From Nymphaea colorata (taxonomy: Eukaryota; Streptophyta; Magnoliopsida; Nymphaeales; Nymphaeaceae), in contig NC_045140.1 in assembly GCF_008831285.2 (NCBI RefSeq), positions 20,394,370 to 20,458,369 of the forward strand: a stretch of DNA of 64,000 nucleotides, in the 5' to 3' direction. This document shows positions 1 through 16,300 of the stretch, piece after piece. Each line of letters opens with the position of its first letter. Positions within the stretch are counted from its first letter, which is position 1. The notes under the pieces are model-generated. The model searched no databases and was not told the DNA's origin. It saw only the letters and a program-made list of their open reading frames with translations. The position numbers and the translations under genes were made by a program.

Positions 1-470
1 ACGACCATGAACCCCAGAGGCAGAGGGGGTTTGGGTTTGGGATCTCTCATCTATCGAGTGAAATGAAATATTCCTTCACTCCAAATTATAATACAACTCT
101 AAATATAATATGACTTTAGATTTGAGATCTATAGGAAATCAAACGCAACCAAGACCCAAAGGATTTTACTTAACATACATCTTCTATCACGATATGCGCG
201 TGTTATTTTCAGAAAAAGTAGACGAGAAATCGACCGTGTTATTTTCGCCGTTCCGACGGAAGACCTCCAAGATTCTTACCGTCCATTCAAGGGCTTGACC
301 GTTAAGATGCTCCGTCAATTTACAGGATCCATGAGTTCGCTGAAGCAGTAATAAACCAATCACAACCGTTTATTTTACCGATGGACGGTGCGAACGCAGT
401 CGGAGATTTTCTGGCTTCTCCGCGCTCCACAGGTGCCGCATTTTCAGTGTTCTGGAAATCATCGCTCGTG
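1..470. other. Upstream region of the aspartate aminotransferase gene
   Basis: No gene is recognised here. A 62-codon open frame (110-298) resembles nothing I know and is probably chance. The stretch should contain the promoter of the aminotransferase gene, but I see no clear TATA box close to the presumed leader. From about 480 on the sequence becomes rich in pyrimidines, as plant 5' leaders often are. Confidence 0.4.
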
Positions 471-552
471 ATGGGTCTCCTATTTCTAGTAGTCTTCCTC
501 TGATCTCACCGGTATCTGCATCGATCTGCCTTCCTCTCGGCTGCTTCACCGG

Positions 553-712
553 GTGAGTTCCGTCGTCTTTTGTTCTCCCACAGGCGGTTTTTATTGCTAA
601 AACTTCTGAAGTGTCTTATCCGACTTCTCATTACCACCTCGCTGAATTTCGTCATCTTGGATCGTGGTACAGCTCGAGATTTCAGGTTTAAGTTCTGGTT
701 TTTCTTCTGCAG
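553..712 (+). other. Probable 5' leader intron of the aminotransferase gene
   Basis: A good donor (CACCGG followed by GTGAGT at 553) and an acceptor (CTTCTGCAG ending at 712) lie just before the start codon at 718. Splicing would leave only five leader bases (CAAGA) between the junction and the ATG. This is inferred from splice-site quality only. No coding frame tests it, so a transcript read is needed. Confidence 0.5.
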
Positions 713-717
713 CAAGA

Positions 718-4722
<4,005 letters not shown>

Positions 4723-4796
4723 TTGTCGATCTGCTAGTTTTACGTTTGTCGGCAGCTACGTTAGATATGTTGAGTTTAGCGCTTTTAGAGATTATA

Positions 4797-4802
4797 AATA
4801 AA
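4797..4802 (+). terminator. Poly(A) signal AATAAA of the aminotransferase gene
   Basis: A canonical AATAAA lies 75 nt after the stop codon in a T-rich 3' flank. Confidence 0.55.
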
Positions 4803-5825
4803 GAAAATTGTGTCCAGATGTCATTGGCACGTTTTTTTTTTTTTGCCTTTTTTTGGATCTATGACAGATTTTCCACACTAGCATTTGTCACCTCAAGGTG
4901 GATTTTGTTGGAGGATGTTCATTTTTTGATGAGGCTGCCATGACATCTCAAATTGGTCCTTGTCTCCTGGATAGTTTCTTTGGCAGCTTTTGTATTAGTG
5001 ATTCAGACGGTGGTGAGGGGGCATGTCACATGTGACAGTCACAAAAGCTGTAACTTTGGACTTGTTGAAAGAAGAAATAATTTCTGCATATCCGCCACTG
5101 AATAAAAAAAAATTGCATAGAGTATTTCCTTGCATTTGCCGTGTTCTCCGTTCAGCTTGACAGGGGTTGGGAATTTCAATCGGTAAAGAATGAGCGAAAT
5201 AAAACTTTTGGTAATAAAGTAAAACGTTTGCTGACTCTTAAGGAGAGAGCTTTAAACGGTAGCAACTTCCCCTGCGTGGAAGAAGAAGCCAGATGCAGCC
5301 TGCTAGAGTCGCCTTTGAAACGAAAATACTTACGTCGCTTAGCTACATCGACGATATGATTCCTTTTGAGTTAGACATTGAGCATTAATCCATTTATCAT
5401 AAAGCATGTTGGAGTAATCAATGAAACTGATCATCATCATAACTATCTGTCCTAGCTGCTCTTGCTATTCGTCTCTTGGGAAAGTTCCATTTCCCCATCC
5501 GTTTGAACTTTTCAGATTTTAAATAAAGATGATCTAGGCTGTTCGCTCATATCCGCTTCATAAAATCTGCACTTTCGAGCAGTGAACATATGACGCATTC
5601 GGGGCAGCCAGCTGCTTTCCCCATCTGGGTTGTTCTCTTGATTCCAGGTGCATGATATTCACACTTGATACGTTAAAATCTTGCGCGTTCAGCAGTCAAG
5701 GTGAATACTACTACGCCATGCATAAATATGTACTTCTATGCAAGGATTTATGTAACGTTACAACACGATTGGTGAGTAGGTCCGGCTAGTCCGGTGTGTA
5801 TCGTATCTACACATTGGTACACGGG

Positions 5826-5829
<4 letters not shown>

Positions 5830-5871
<42 letters not shown>
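5830..5871. repeat. (AT)n microsatellite
   Basis: About 20 uninterrupted AT units. Confidence 0.95.
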
Positions 5872-5880
<9 letters not shown>

Positions 5881-5998
5881 ACATCCAGCACGGTGCGGAA
5901 ACCAATGTTATACAGCATTAAGGCGGAGCGCTAATGGTGAGATTAATAATCATTTTTTTTTAAGGTGCTTTACGTGGTCGCTAGACAGGTGTGTCATT

Positions 5999-6046
5999 CT
6001 GCCTCAAATGTGAATAGACGGTCTGCCTCAAATGTGAATAGACGGT
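5999..6046. repeat. 24-bp perfect tandem duplication
   Basis: Two identical head-to-tail copies of a 24-bp unit beginning CTGCCTCAAATG lie at 5999-6022 and 6023-6046. The identity suggests a recent slippage or repair event in the intergenic DNA. Confidence 0.95.
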
Positions 6047-6163
6047 CAGATGGTCTTGGGGAAGAGTTGGGGAATATCGGAGATTCTATTTAAGCATTCT
6101 TCATCCAAGGTGAAGAGTGTCCTGAGATTCAAATTCTATTTCATTGTAAATAAGCATTATCTA

Positions 6164-6497
6164 TAGGGCGGCACAATAAGCCTGACTCAACTCAAACTCT
6201 CTAGAAAAAACTCGAATCCAGCTTGAGTTCAAATTCATTCCTGAACTGTTAACGAATCGAGTTTGAGTTGTACGAATTCAACTTGTTTAAACTTGGCTCG
6301 ACTTGATTATGTAAAACTAAAACCAGTTTATTATAATTGAATTAATTAAACAAGTTGATAAGTTAAAAGAAACAAGACAGGTTCACAAAAAACAAATTAG
6401 ACGAGCTAAGCAAGTCGAACTCACGTCTGTTCTATGAAACTCAGAGCTCAAGTTTTTGAGTCGAATCAATCTCAAGCTGGCCCGATGTGCAGCCCTA
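6164..6497. mobile_element. hAT-like MITE (about 334 bp)
   Basis: The left end reads TAGGGCGGCACAATAAGCC and the reverse complement of the right end reads TAGGGCTGCACATCGGGCC, 14 of 19 positions matching. The interior is full of degenerate GAGTTCAA, CTTGAG and GACTCAA motifs in both orientations and has no coding capacity. TAGGGC-type termini are common in plant hAT MITEs. I could not find a convincing 8-bp target duplication, so the copy is probably old. Confidence 0.6.
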
Positions 6498-7214
6498 GAA
6501 TCAAACGTCTTTTGGTTAAAAGCGTTCAATCCAACATTTATTGGTGAGTTACGCCTTTGCTGTTTCGCTTGTGGCCTCATACCCGATACAGATTTTTCGT
6601 GATTTCTCCGGGACTTGTATCAGTACTTCCCCAAGCGTATCGCCAGAAATACGAAAGAATTTCGAAATCATATCAAAGCGTTTAACTAAAAAAGAAACAT
6701 GAAAAGTTTTACAAACATGAAAGTTTTAGGCCTTACAAAAACCATGCTGATGGCCAGAAACTGTTCGCATCCATAGACTGATTAAGATTTATACTTAGTT
6801 TCGAGTTTCATGAAGGAACGAGAGATAACTTGCTTGGATTCACTGGCGTCTTGGTAAAAAAGCATCAGTTTGCTCACAAGAAGCAGAATTATCATCTGTA
6901 TTTAGACTCGCATGCCAACCAAAAGCTTAATTTAATCTCAGTAGAAGCCGATTCTTACAAATTGGATAAACAAAAATAATCTAGAGGTTGGTCGGTAATT
7001 TTTTATTGAACAATGCAACAAGTTTTTCTTCATTATGGGGCACAAGGATCCTGTCATATCCAAGTTAAGAGCATATTCACACTGGTATCAGATTGCAACA
7101 GCTTGATTGCAATTATTTATGTAAATAATGTTTCATATAGTTTGGAATATTTAGCAACCAAAGCATGCTCAGCAATGCAAAGGCAACGTTTCCACATACA
7201 ATAAACAAGATTGA

Positions 7215-7220
7215 TTTATT
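7215..7220 (-). terminator. Poly(A) signal AATAAA of the EDR2-like gene
   Basis: AATAAA on the minus strand, about 113 nt beyond the TGA stop at 7333. Confidence 0.5.
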
Positions 7221-7332
7221 ATGGCTCAAATTTTTTTGACCAACATCGGTTGTGATAAATACAAGATACATAACAACTTACCATTAAATTTCTAGGAGGA
7301 TTGCCTTGTATACTGGCTCATCTTTAGGAGCC

Positions 7333-10300
7333 TCAAAATGATACAGCTGACTCAACCTTGATTTTGTTTAGCCTGACGGTTCCAAGGATGTGTTCAGGCA
7401 GTTCATTCTCTTCCTTGGCCTGTACGAATGACAAACATAGAACTCTCTTTATCAGTTCGGTCCACGTGGAATAAAGGAAGATGGTAGATCACTACGTGCA
7501 TGTGAAAATATTCGGTACTATAGGAGGTATGAAACTGTCAGGATAGCAATAATAGGTGCACGTTGCATCAAATCAACCAAACACATAAACGTGATTCAAA
7601 TGGTTTATTTATCAAGAATTGAACCTTGGTCATATTTTCTACATGTACGAACATGTTTCCTCATTTTATAAGCACCCTATATATGTGTTCTCAAATTCCT
7701 ATCAAACAAATCACATTAAAGACCTGCAAGGTTTAACTACAGAAATTGAAAAATAATGAAAAGAAAAGTGATTGAGGCATGATTAATCTGATTTTCTGGA
7801 GAAATCAAAGGCTGATGGCATAGATATTTTGTTAAAAATGTAAAGAGAAAAAATTAAGAAGGTTGTTCTCAGTTCTCAGAAATACTGAAGTATATACCTC
7901 AATAAGAACCGCAAGATCGATCACCAGACTAGTGACATATCCAAGAACTAAACTTATTATACCCCTTGCAACTGAAGAGGATCCAATATCCACATCTATC
8001 TGAAAATTCACAATTTACATATACATGTTAAAAACGAGGAGGCACAGAACCACAAATCAGGGGATATAAAATAAATGCACTTATGAAGCTGCAGTTACAA
8101 GCATTTGAGAACTACAATTTCTAAAATGCACTGTTGTATACTGTTCAGCCTAAAGAAAAGTTAGTTACAACTAGAAGCCCTTGGACAGTTATACAATGTG
8201 GAAACGAACATCGCGAAACCTCCAATCGAGTTACTAATACATTAGAATAAACCCTTAATTTATGAAACTTGAATATGTGAGCTTAGGTCAACTACCTGTA
8301 TGGACATTGCTGGAGACCAGTATGGTTGGCTTGGATCAGGTCAAGACCAGTTCTCAACCTGTTCCAGTGAAACTCGTCTTTTTGTTTCTTTCATCCTCTA
8401 ACTTGATGAAAAATGGAAAGTTTGGTCCTGGGTGTGCATCATTGTCACAAACATGGGGAACATTTTGAAGGTATCACAATATTATTAGCAAAAGAGGAGA
8501 AAAATAAATCTCCATGAAAAAAATATGATGACATTTTCATCGTGACAATATCACGATGTCCCCTCCCATAAAAAATCCTTCCAAAGATACCCAATTCAAG
8601 TGTAGGTTTTCATTTTTCTTGTGTTTCTTTTTGTGTTTTAAAGAGTATTTGAATCTTTATCAGTATTCTTGCAAAAATGTTAGCAGAAAACACATGCTTT
8701 CAAAAATTTCTATTATTGCTATAATTTTTTTTTTAATTCCAAGATTTTTTGGCTATTTTGGAAAACCTTTTGAGAACCCTTGCCACTATGTCACACGAGT
8801 GCGGTGTGCGGGTGCCTATGCCGGTGCGACATATCCCAAAAAATTTGGGTGTGAGGGTGCGGCGAAGTTGTATATTATATATATATAAATGTATGTATTC
8901 ATAATATATATAATTTTAGCTTGTTTCTTAGCTTAATCTGTCCATCCCTTTTACTTTTATTACTATACATAAAGAAAGAAAGGGACAGAGAGAAGAAAAA
9001 AAAAAAAGAAAAATATTTTGAACTTGCATAAGAAAGGACGTAGTTGGGGTGCATGTCGGAGCGACACCAGCACCAGCATCGTGTCGACACGGGTGCAGCC
9101 CTTTTTTGAGGAGTCCGTGTGACATAGCCTTGCCAATGGATACTCAAGAAAAATACATGTGTAGTGGTATGAATTACATTTATGGGAAATAGGTAGGACC
9201 AGTTCAGCTTTTTAGCTGGCCTTACCAGTGATTTTTTGCACCCTTGGGGCATAGCCACAAATATTGTTGTCTGGTTTTGCGAGGCGTTTTTTGGGTATTC
9301 ATCAGCAAAGTTCTTTTCAAAAAGATCTCGAGAAAATCTCAAAGTTTTTTTTTTTAAATAAAAAATAAAAATGTTAGGTAAAAATACAAGAAAAGAAAAA
9401 CTAATAAGTATTGAATTACATTTTGGAGGTCATGTTAAATACCTAAAACAAGAGGAGATAAAACAATGAAACAAAAGTTGAAAAAATAAAAATATAAAAT
9501 GAAGTAAAAAATAAATGAAAAAAATCGCAATAAAATCGTGTTTAAATCCCAATAAATTCATTTTAACGTTTTTTCAAAATATCCCAATATTTTTTCGTTT
9601 TTATCAATTTTTTTTAAATTTTTTTCGTTAATATCGCAATATTTTCGAAAATATCATGATGTGGCTATGCTACATCAAAGGGCCTAGATATCCTTTATAA
9701 AAAAATGGTTACTTTTTGTGCTTACCACTCATCCCCCTACCCTTTTAAGAAGAAAATCAATACATGACCCATGGATGAACCCAAAGGACTAAAATGCACT
9801 AGTAGGAGGGTGGGCAGTGGGCCAGGCCTAGGTCCCAAATGAACTGAGCCTGGCGCAGCCGACAAATAGCTAGTTGGCTCGGGCTGTCTTAGGCACCAAA
9901 CAGGGCTTGGCACTATATATATATAACCCCCTACTTTTTCTCTTTTTGTTAGCTCTCTCTCTCTCTCTCTCCTGTAATCTCAATGATCTCCCTGGTTCTG
10001 TCATGACCCTCTTGGTGGGCCATGGCACTGCCTCGGCAGCTCGGCCATGGCTGATGCAGAGAGGGATGGGCTGCTCAGACAGCCCCTTCCTTTTTTTCAT
10101 TTTTCGAATCTCTTGGCCACCATGGTGGCCATCGAGGTTCCTCTCTTCCTCTCCCCATTTGAAATTATTGTTTCCTATGGTCCTATCCTTATGCTGGAAT
10201 CTAGCTGACAGCTCCTAATATTGTTTCTCAAGTTCTTTAATCTACAAAGAGCACACCATCGACTAGTAAAACTGCCACTTAATGTAGAAAAACCAGCCAA

Positions 10301-13300
10301 ACATAAAAAAACTCTTAAAACTAAGAAGATAAACGCAATAGATGCTATAGACAATCTTAACCATTGGAAAAACTTAGGCAAATAACAAATCTAACACAAA
10401 TAATACAAACAGCAGTTCCGCTGGTATTCTGTCAACCTTTTATTAGAGGACAAACTTACCAGAACTACACTACAAGAATACACAGCAAGAAATTAAAAGT
10501 ATACCTCAAGAAAATTTTGCCGCCGAAGATACTTGCATGTCACTGCTCGCCCTAATAGACAAGCCTTGGTACCGACTGCACGTTTAACCATCCAATATCC
10601 CTGAAACATTTCAACATGTGAATAGTTACACACTCTTGGGAGGGGATCAAATAATGGAGATCACATGCTATCTCTTTCTTTCTCTGACACACCCAAATCT
10701 AACCATCTATAACTTTTCCTTTCGTCTTTCTTGTTGACACAGCTACGTGTCTACTGCAATTTATATCTCCATAGCAAGTCATACATCAGTTTCGTTGGTA
10801 AATACTGAGACTATAAGATTAGAAATCTGAAATCCATGGGCAGTACAGTACCCAAGTCATATAACTTATGGGGTAAGCCAGGCTGTATTATGAACATTCA
10901 TACCTCCACAATGCTAGGAATCAATTTGAATCTGGAATTCCGGAATGCATCTGTTCCATCTACAAATTTGGACAGCAAGGAACCCTGCCTTATGGGCCTC
11001 TCTGACCCATAATAAAGAACTAAACTGTAATTTGGTTTTGCAGGCACCTGTCAAAACAGTCCAATAACATCAGTTTTAAGAATAATGGGGTGTCAAGGGT
11101 CTTTGTAGTGATGTAGTCACGTCTAAGAAAAGTGAATGTCATCATAAGAATGAAGGTATCAATAATTTTGTGATTATATAAAGGATTTATCAACTAACAT
11201 CTAAATCACAAAACTAAGGTACACCGCCTAGAAACCGTTGTAATCAGTTCACTGAACTCCCTTTAAATGGCATCAGTGCATGCTCAAAAGCTACACTCTG
11301 CAATATAGAAAATATTTCAAACTCCGAGACGTGAACTCATAGACATGCAACAGAACAATCTTGTTATATGTGGCATCACAAAGTTACATGCCCAATGCAA
11401 TGAATAGAAAACACTGAAGCAAAAGGTTTTGATTAAAGAAAGATGAAACAACATGGATGAAATGCTGGATATTGGATGACACATCTAGAGTTACATAATA
11501 TGTTTGAGAGTACTTAAGAAAAGAACGGCATGCTCAAGAACAAGCACCTGTAGATTTAGTACAAGGACAAACGGGAGTCTCCTGACTGCTTCTGACTGCA
11601 GGATAGCATAAATAATTAGAAATGAGATAAAAATTTGAAGTAAGCTAAAATATGTATTACATCTAAAAGGTTATCAGGTCAAATGAAATGAAATCAAATT
11701 ATTTCACCCAACCAATGCGACACAAATAAAGAATGAAGGGTGCCATAAAGGAGCAATCTCATTGCTGAAAAACTATAGAAGGTTATTGTTGATAGATTGT
11801 GGGTTTCGGGTCCGGATCCATACCCGACCCGCCTTGTAGCCCGTTTTGGGCTCTACTTAAGTCATGTAACCCTAATCCTTAAGAGTTAATGATAATCTTA
11901 AGAGAGAGAGAGTCTGGCTGCTAGTGGGCACCAACTCCTCCTCATTCGTGGTTTTTTCTCCCTCGTGTTGAGGGTTTTCCACGTTACATCGTGATCATTG
12001 CTTCTCTTCCTCTTCTTCTTGTTCGTATCTCTACATGGTATCAGAGCCGTGAAGTTCCGGCGTTTCTGGTTGTCTTTTGCCCGTGTTAGAGGAGAATCGC
12101 CCGGCACTGTTCATCGTCTCGCCCGTGCCCGACGCTCGTGCCCGAGCGTCGTCTGTCGTCCCGCCGCCGTCTCCGCCCAGCGCCGCCCTGATCGGCGCCG
12201 CTCAGGATACCGCCGTCTCCGCCTAGCGACAACCGGCCCAGCGACGCCCTGATTAGCGCCGCTCAGGAATCCGCTACTTCCGCCCAGCGACGCCCTGCCC
12301 AGCGGCGTTCCCGTTCAGCCGCTTCCGCCCAGCGTCGGCCTGCCCAAACGACGACCTGTCCAGCGGCGGTCTTTTTCCGCCCAACGCCGTGTCCTTTTCC
12401 GGCGCCGTGCCGCTCTGCCTGGTCTGTTTCCGCCCAGCGCCGCGCCGACTGCCTGGTCTGTTCCCGCCCAGCGCCGCGCCGCTTTGCCTGGTTCCGTTTC
12501 CTGCTCTCTGTCCGTTTTTTGGTGTTGTATCGTGTGATTGCTTCTTGCTGCCCTTGCTGCCTACTGGTCTGTGATTATGGCAGCCTCTTCCTCGTCAACC
12601 GTCAACACCAATCCCACTGAAATAGGGGCTTTTAGAACTGAGAATGTTCCCATGCAGGTCATCACTCTTCGCCTCACCAAGGATAATTATTTCTCGTGGT
12701 CGCCTGCTATGACCATGGGGATTGCTGGCCGTGGTCGCATGGCCTATATTGATGGGAGCAACCCCGAACCAGCAAGAACAAGTGATGTGTGGCATACTTG
12801 GTTTCTTGAGGATAATCAAGTGAAAACTTGGATTGTCAATTCCGTTTCCGCCGATATTCAGCCCCTTATCCTTCGGAAGAAGACTGCTAGAGACATGTGG
12901 GTGGTCCTCGAGCAAATGTATGGCCAAAAGAAGACCGCAATTCGTACTTACCAAGTAATGAAGACAGTCTATGGCATTCGACAAGGGACCTCGTCTGTTG
13001 CAGAGTACTATGGGAGCTTGACTATCATTCTGATATTCCTTGGCATTGTCCCCATGATCAGGCGCTCTATGTTGCTCATGAATGGGAAAACAGGGTGTTC
13101 CTATTTTAAGCAGGTTTAAATGATGAGTTTGAAGGTGTTCGAAGTCAGATTTTGAATTCAGGGGAGGTGTCCAGTATTGAAGATGTGTACTCCTGTGTTG
13201 AAGCGGAAGAACAGAGAAGGCTTGTTACAAAAGAAGGGAAGAGGGAACTTGTGCCCTATAACGAGAGATCTGCTCTCGTGAGTCGTGGTCCTGGCGGCCC

Positions 13301-16300
13301 ATCTAGGTCTCTTCGCCGGTGCACTCACTGCAAGAAGACAGGTCACACTGTGGATTATTGCTGGGATCTTCATCCAGAAAAGAAGGGGAACAGAGGGAGA
13401 TCTTTGACTGGGAGAACGCCCGTGTCTGAGGTGCAAGCCTCTAGTGGAGAAAAAGTCTCCATTTCTGCTGACCAGCTTCGTGAACTAAAGGCTTATTTGG
13501 GCAGGCTCGATGTCAACAAGACTGAGACCTCAGAGGGAACTACAGCTAATCATGCTCTTGCAGCTATTGGCAATCAAGGTAACTCTTCTGTGGGGGAATG
13601 GATTGTCGATAGTGGTGCTACTCATCACATGACAGGTAATCCAAAATTGTTTCATGAGTATAAGTTGTCCTCGGGAAGGGAACGTGTTTCTCTTGCAGAT
13701 GGTTCCTCTACCTGTGTGGCAGGCGAAGGCACTCTGTCCTTGTTGGACAAATTTCATGTGCAGGGCGCTTTACATGTTCCCCAGTTTCCTTTAAATCTCT
13801 TATCAGTCAGTAGACTTACTAAAGAATTGAATTGTGAACTTATATTCTCTGCCGATCGTTGTGTTTTGCAGGACTTGGTGACAGGGAAGAGGATTGGGAT
13901 TGGTTTAGCTTCTGATGGATTATATCGTCTTCCCATACGTGTGGCTACTGCTCTGTTGACAGCGATCCGCAAGACAGATAAGAGGAGAAGATTGTCTTCA
14001 GTCTTTTATGTACTGGCATGAACGTTTTGGGCATTTACCTTTTGGGATTTTGAAACATTTGTTTCCAGACTTGTGTTCCTCCTTTGATGTGTCTTCCATT
14101 TCTTGTGATGTTTGTCAGTTTGCCAAACATGTGAGGGCTTCGTACCCTATTTCTTCTAGTTGTGCTAATGAAGCTTTTTCTCTGATTCACTCTGATGTAT
14201 GGGGACCTTCGGGCATTCATACCCGTCAAGGTTTCCAGTATTTTATCACTTTCATTGATGATTTCTCTCGTGCTACATTTATATACTTGTTAAAAGACCG
14301 CAGCGAGGTTCCTCGAATCATCGAGACATTTATTCTTCTTGTGCATACCCAGTATGGTGCGAATGTTAAAACTTTCAGGTCCGATAATGCCCGTGAGTAC
14401 ATGTGTCGGCCTGTTGAGGAGTTTCTTAGACAACGGGGGATTGTTCACGAGACATCCTGTAGTTACACCCCCCCTCAAAATGGGGTAGCTGAAAGGAAAA
14501 ATCGTCAACTTCTTAATGTCACCAGGGCTCTTTTGTTTCAGAGAAATCTTCCTAAACACTATTGGGGTGATGCAGTTCTTACTAGTGCCTATCTTATTAA
14601 CCGCATGCCCAGTCGTGTTTTGAATGGTAGGACTCCCCACTCGTTGCTTCCTGGCAGTCGTCCACCATTTCCTCTTCCTCCTCGTGTTTTTGGTTGTGTA
14701 TGTTTTATCCATGATCACAGTCCAAATGTCAAGAAACTTGATCCTAGGTCTATCAAAGGTGTCTTTGTTGGATACTCCCCTACGCAAAAAGGATACAAAT
14801 GTATTGATCCTATTACTGGTCGAGCTTATGTTACGAGGGATGTTACCTTCTTGGAACATGCCTCTTACTTTGGTGCGAATCCTCTTCAGGGGGAGCAGTC
14901 TGTGGGCAGGGAAGAGTATTCTCAGAGACAGGAACTTCAGTTTATAGATTTTTTGGACTACAAGAAAACAGAATCACTTAATACTGTTGATGTGCCTGAG
15001 AATGAGGAAAGGGGTGACAATAGCATTGAGAAGGAAGGCCCTCAGTTGTTTGGACAGTTCTACTCTAGACAAGGTACTCGGACAAAGGTGATGACTTGTG
15101 ATGCTAGATCTACTTCCAATCCCAATGCCACTCCTTCCCTGGATGAACCAAGTCCTACCGAGGAGACCGTGGAGACCCATGATGAGGTTGAAAAGAAGAA
15201 TGACGATCTTCCCATTGCCCTGAGAAAGGGTGTCAGGTCATGTACTCAACACCCCATTGGTAATTTTGTTTCTTATTCCAGACTTGGGAAAGATTACAAG
15301 TGCTTTGTTTCTACTCTTTCTTTGGCTGTGATTCCCAGGACTGTCGCTGAAGCTCAAAGTGACTCCAAGTGGGCCGATGCAATGAAAGAAGAAATAGATG
15401 CCCTAAGAAGAAACTTGACATGGGAAGTGGTGAAGATTCCTGAAGCCGCTCACCTAGTTGGATCCAAATGGGTGTATACCATCAAGTACAAACCAGATGG
15501 GAGTGTTGAAAGATATAAAGCTCGACTTGTGGCCAAGGGGTTTAGCCAGAAATATGGAATTGATTACTTGGAAACCTTTGCTCCTGTTGCGAAAATGAAG
15601 ACTGTGAGGGTGGTTATATCCCTAGCTGTGATGAAGGAGTGGAAGATGTATCAACTGGATGTTAAGAATGCATTCCTCAATGGTGACCTCGAAGAAGAAG
15701 TATATATGCATATGCCTCCAGGATATGAAGAACCAGAAATGTGTTGTAAGCTGAAAAAGGCATTGTATGGCCTTAAGCAATCGCCCAGAGCGTGGTTTGA
15801 ACGACTGAGAAGAGTGATGATACGTCATGGATACAAACAAGGAAATGGAGATCACACTCTGTTTGTGAAGAAGAAGGAGAGCAAGGTTACTCTCATGCTC
15901 GTCTACGTAGATGACATGATTGTTACTGGAGATGATGAGGAGGAGATTATCAAGCTAAAAGGGTTACTGGCTACAGAATTCGACCTCAAAGATCTTGGAA
16001 AACTAAGGTATTTTCTTGGTATGGAGGTTGCTAGGTCTAGTACTGGTCTTGTACTAAACCAAAGGAAATATACATTAGACCTGCTGGAAGAAACTGGTAA
16101 ATTGGGATGTAGACCTACTCCTACCCCTTTTGACACTGGGCACAAGTTGAGTCTTAGAGATGGAGAGCCTCTCTGTGAAGAAGACAAGGGAAGATATCAA
16201 CGTTTGGTTGGGAAGCTAATTTATCTTACCCTCACGAGACCTGATATCACCTTTGCGGTGAATGTTTTGAGCCAATTCATGCATGCGCCAACCGATGCAC

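Larger units (their letters stand above)
4803..7214. other. Intergenic region between convergent genes
   Basis: The aminotransferase gene (plus) and the EDR2-like gene (minus) end towards each other here. I find no exon-like open frame. The 72-codon frame at 5141-5359 has no recognisable similarity. The stretch contains an AT microsatellite, a short tandem duplication and a hAT-like MITE, listed separately. Confidence 0.6.
8000..10504 (-). other. Intron 20 of the EDR2-like gene
   Basis: 2,505 nt of AT-rich DNA. It holds a MITE (8786-9127) and an A/T-rich tail (9330-9660) of repeated poly-A and TTTTTCG motifs. A CT microsatellite lies near 9953 beside a stretch with GGCTCGGGC and GGGCTTGGC motifs that looks like a decayed hAT-type fragment. 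No coding content. Confidence 0.6.

Noticed and set aside
9874-10218. 114-codon plus-strand frame in intron 20
   Set aside because: It runs across a CT microsatellite and a decayed repeat; the product is Leu/Ser-rich low-complexity sequence.
12036-12047. TGGTATCAGAGC as part of a tRNA gene (also 20291-20302)
   Set aside because: It is the retrotransposon primer-binding site, directly after the LTR, and no cloverleaf can be drawn.
13990-14010. Programmed frameshift between Copia-1 protease and integrase
   Set aside because: Copia elements normally use one frame, an earlier frameshift and a stop also occur, and no clear slippery site is visible. Simple indels are the better explanation.
14290-14859. 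189-codon minus-strand frame within Copia-1
   Set aside because: An antisense shadow of the integrase coding frame.
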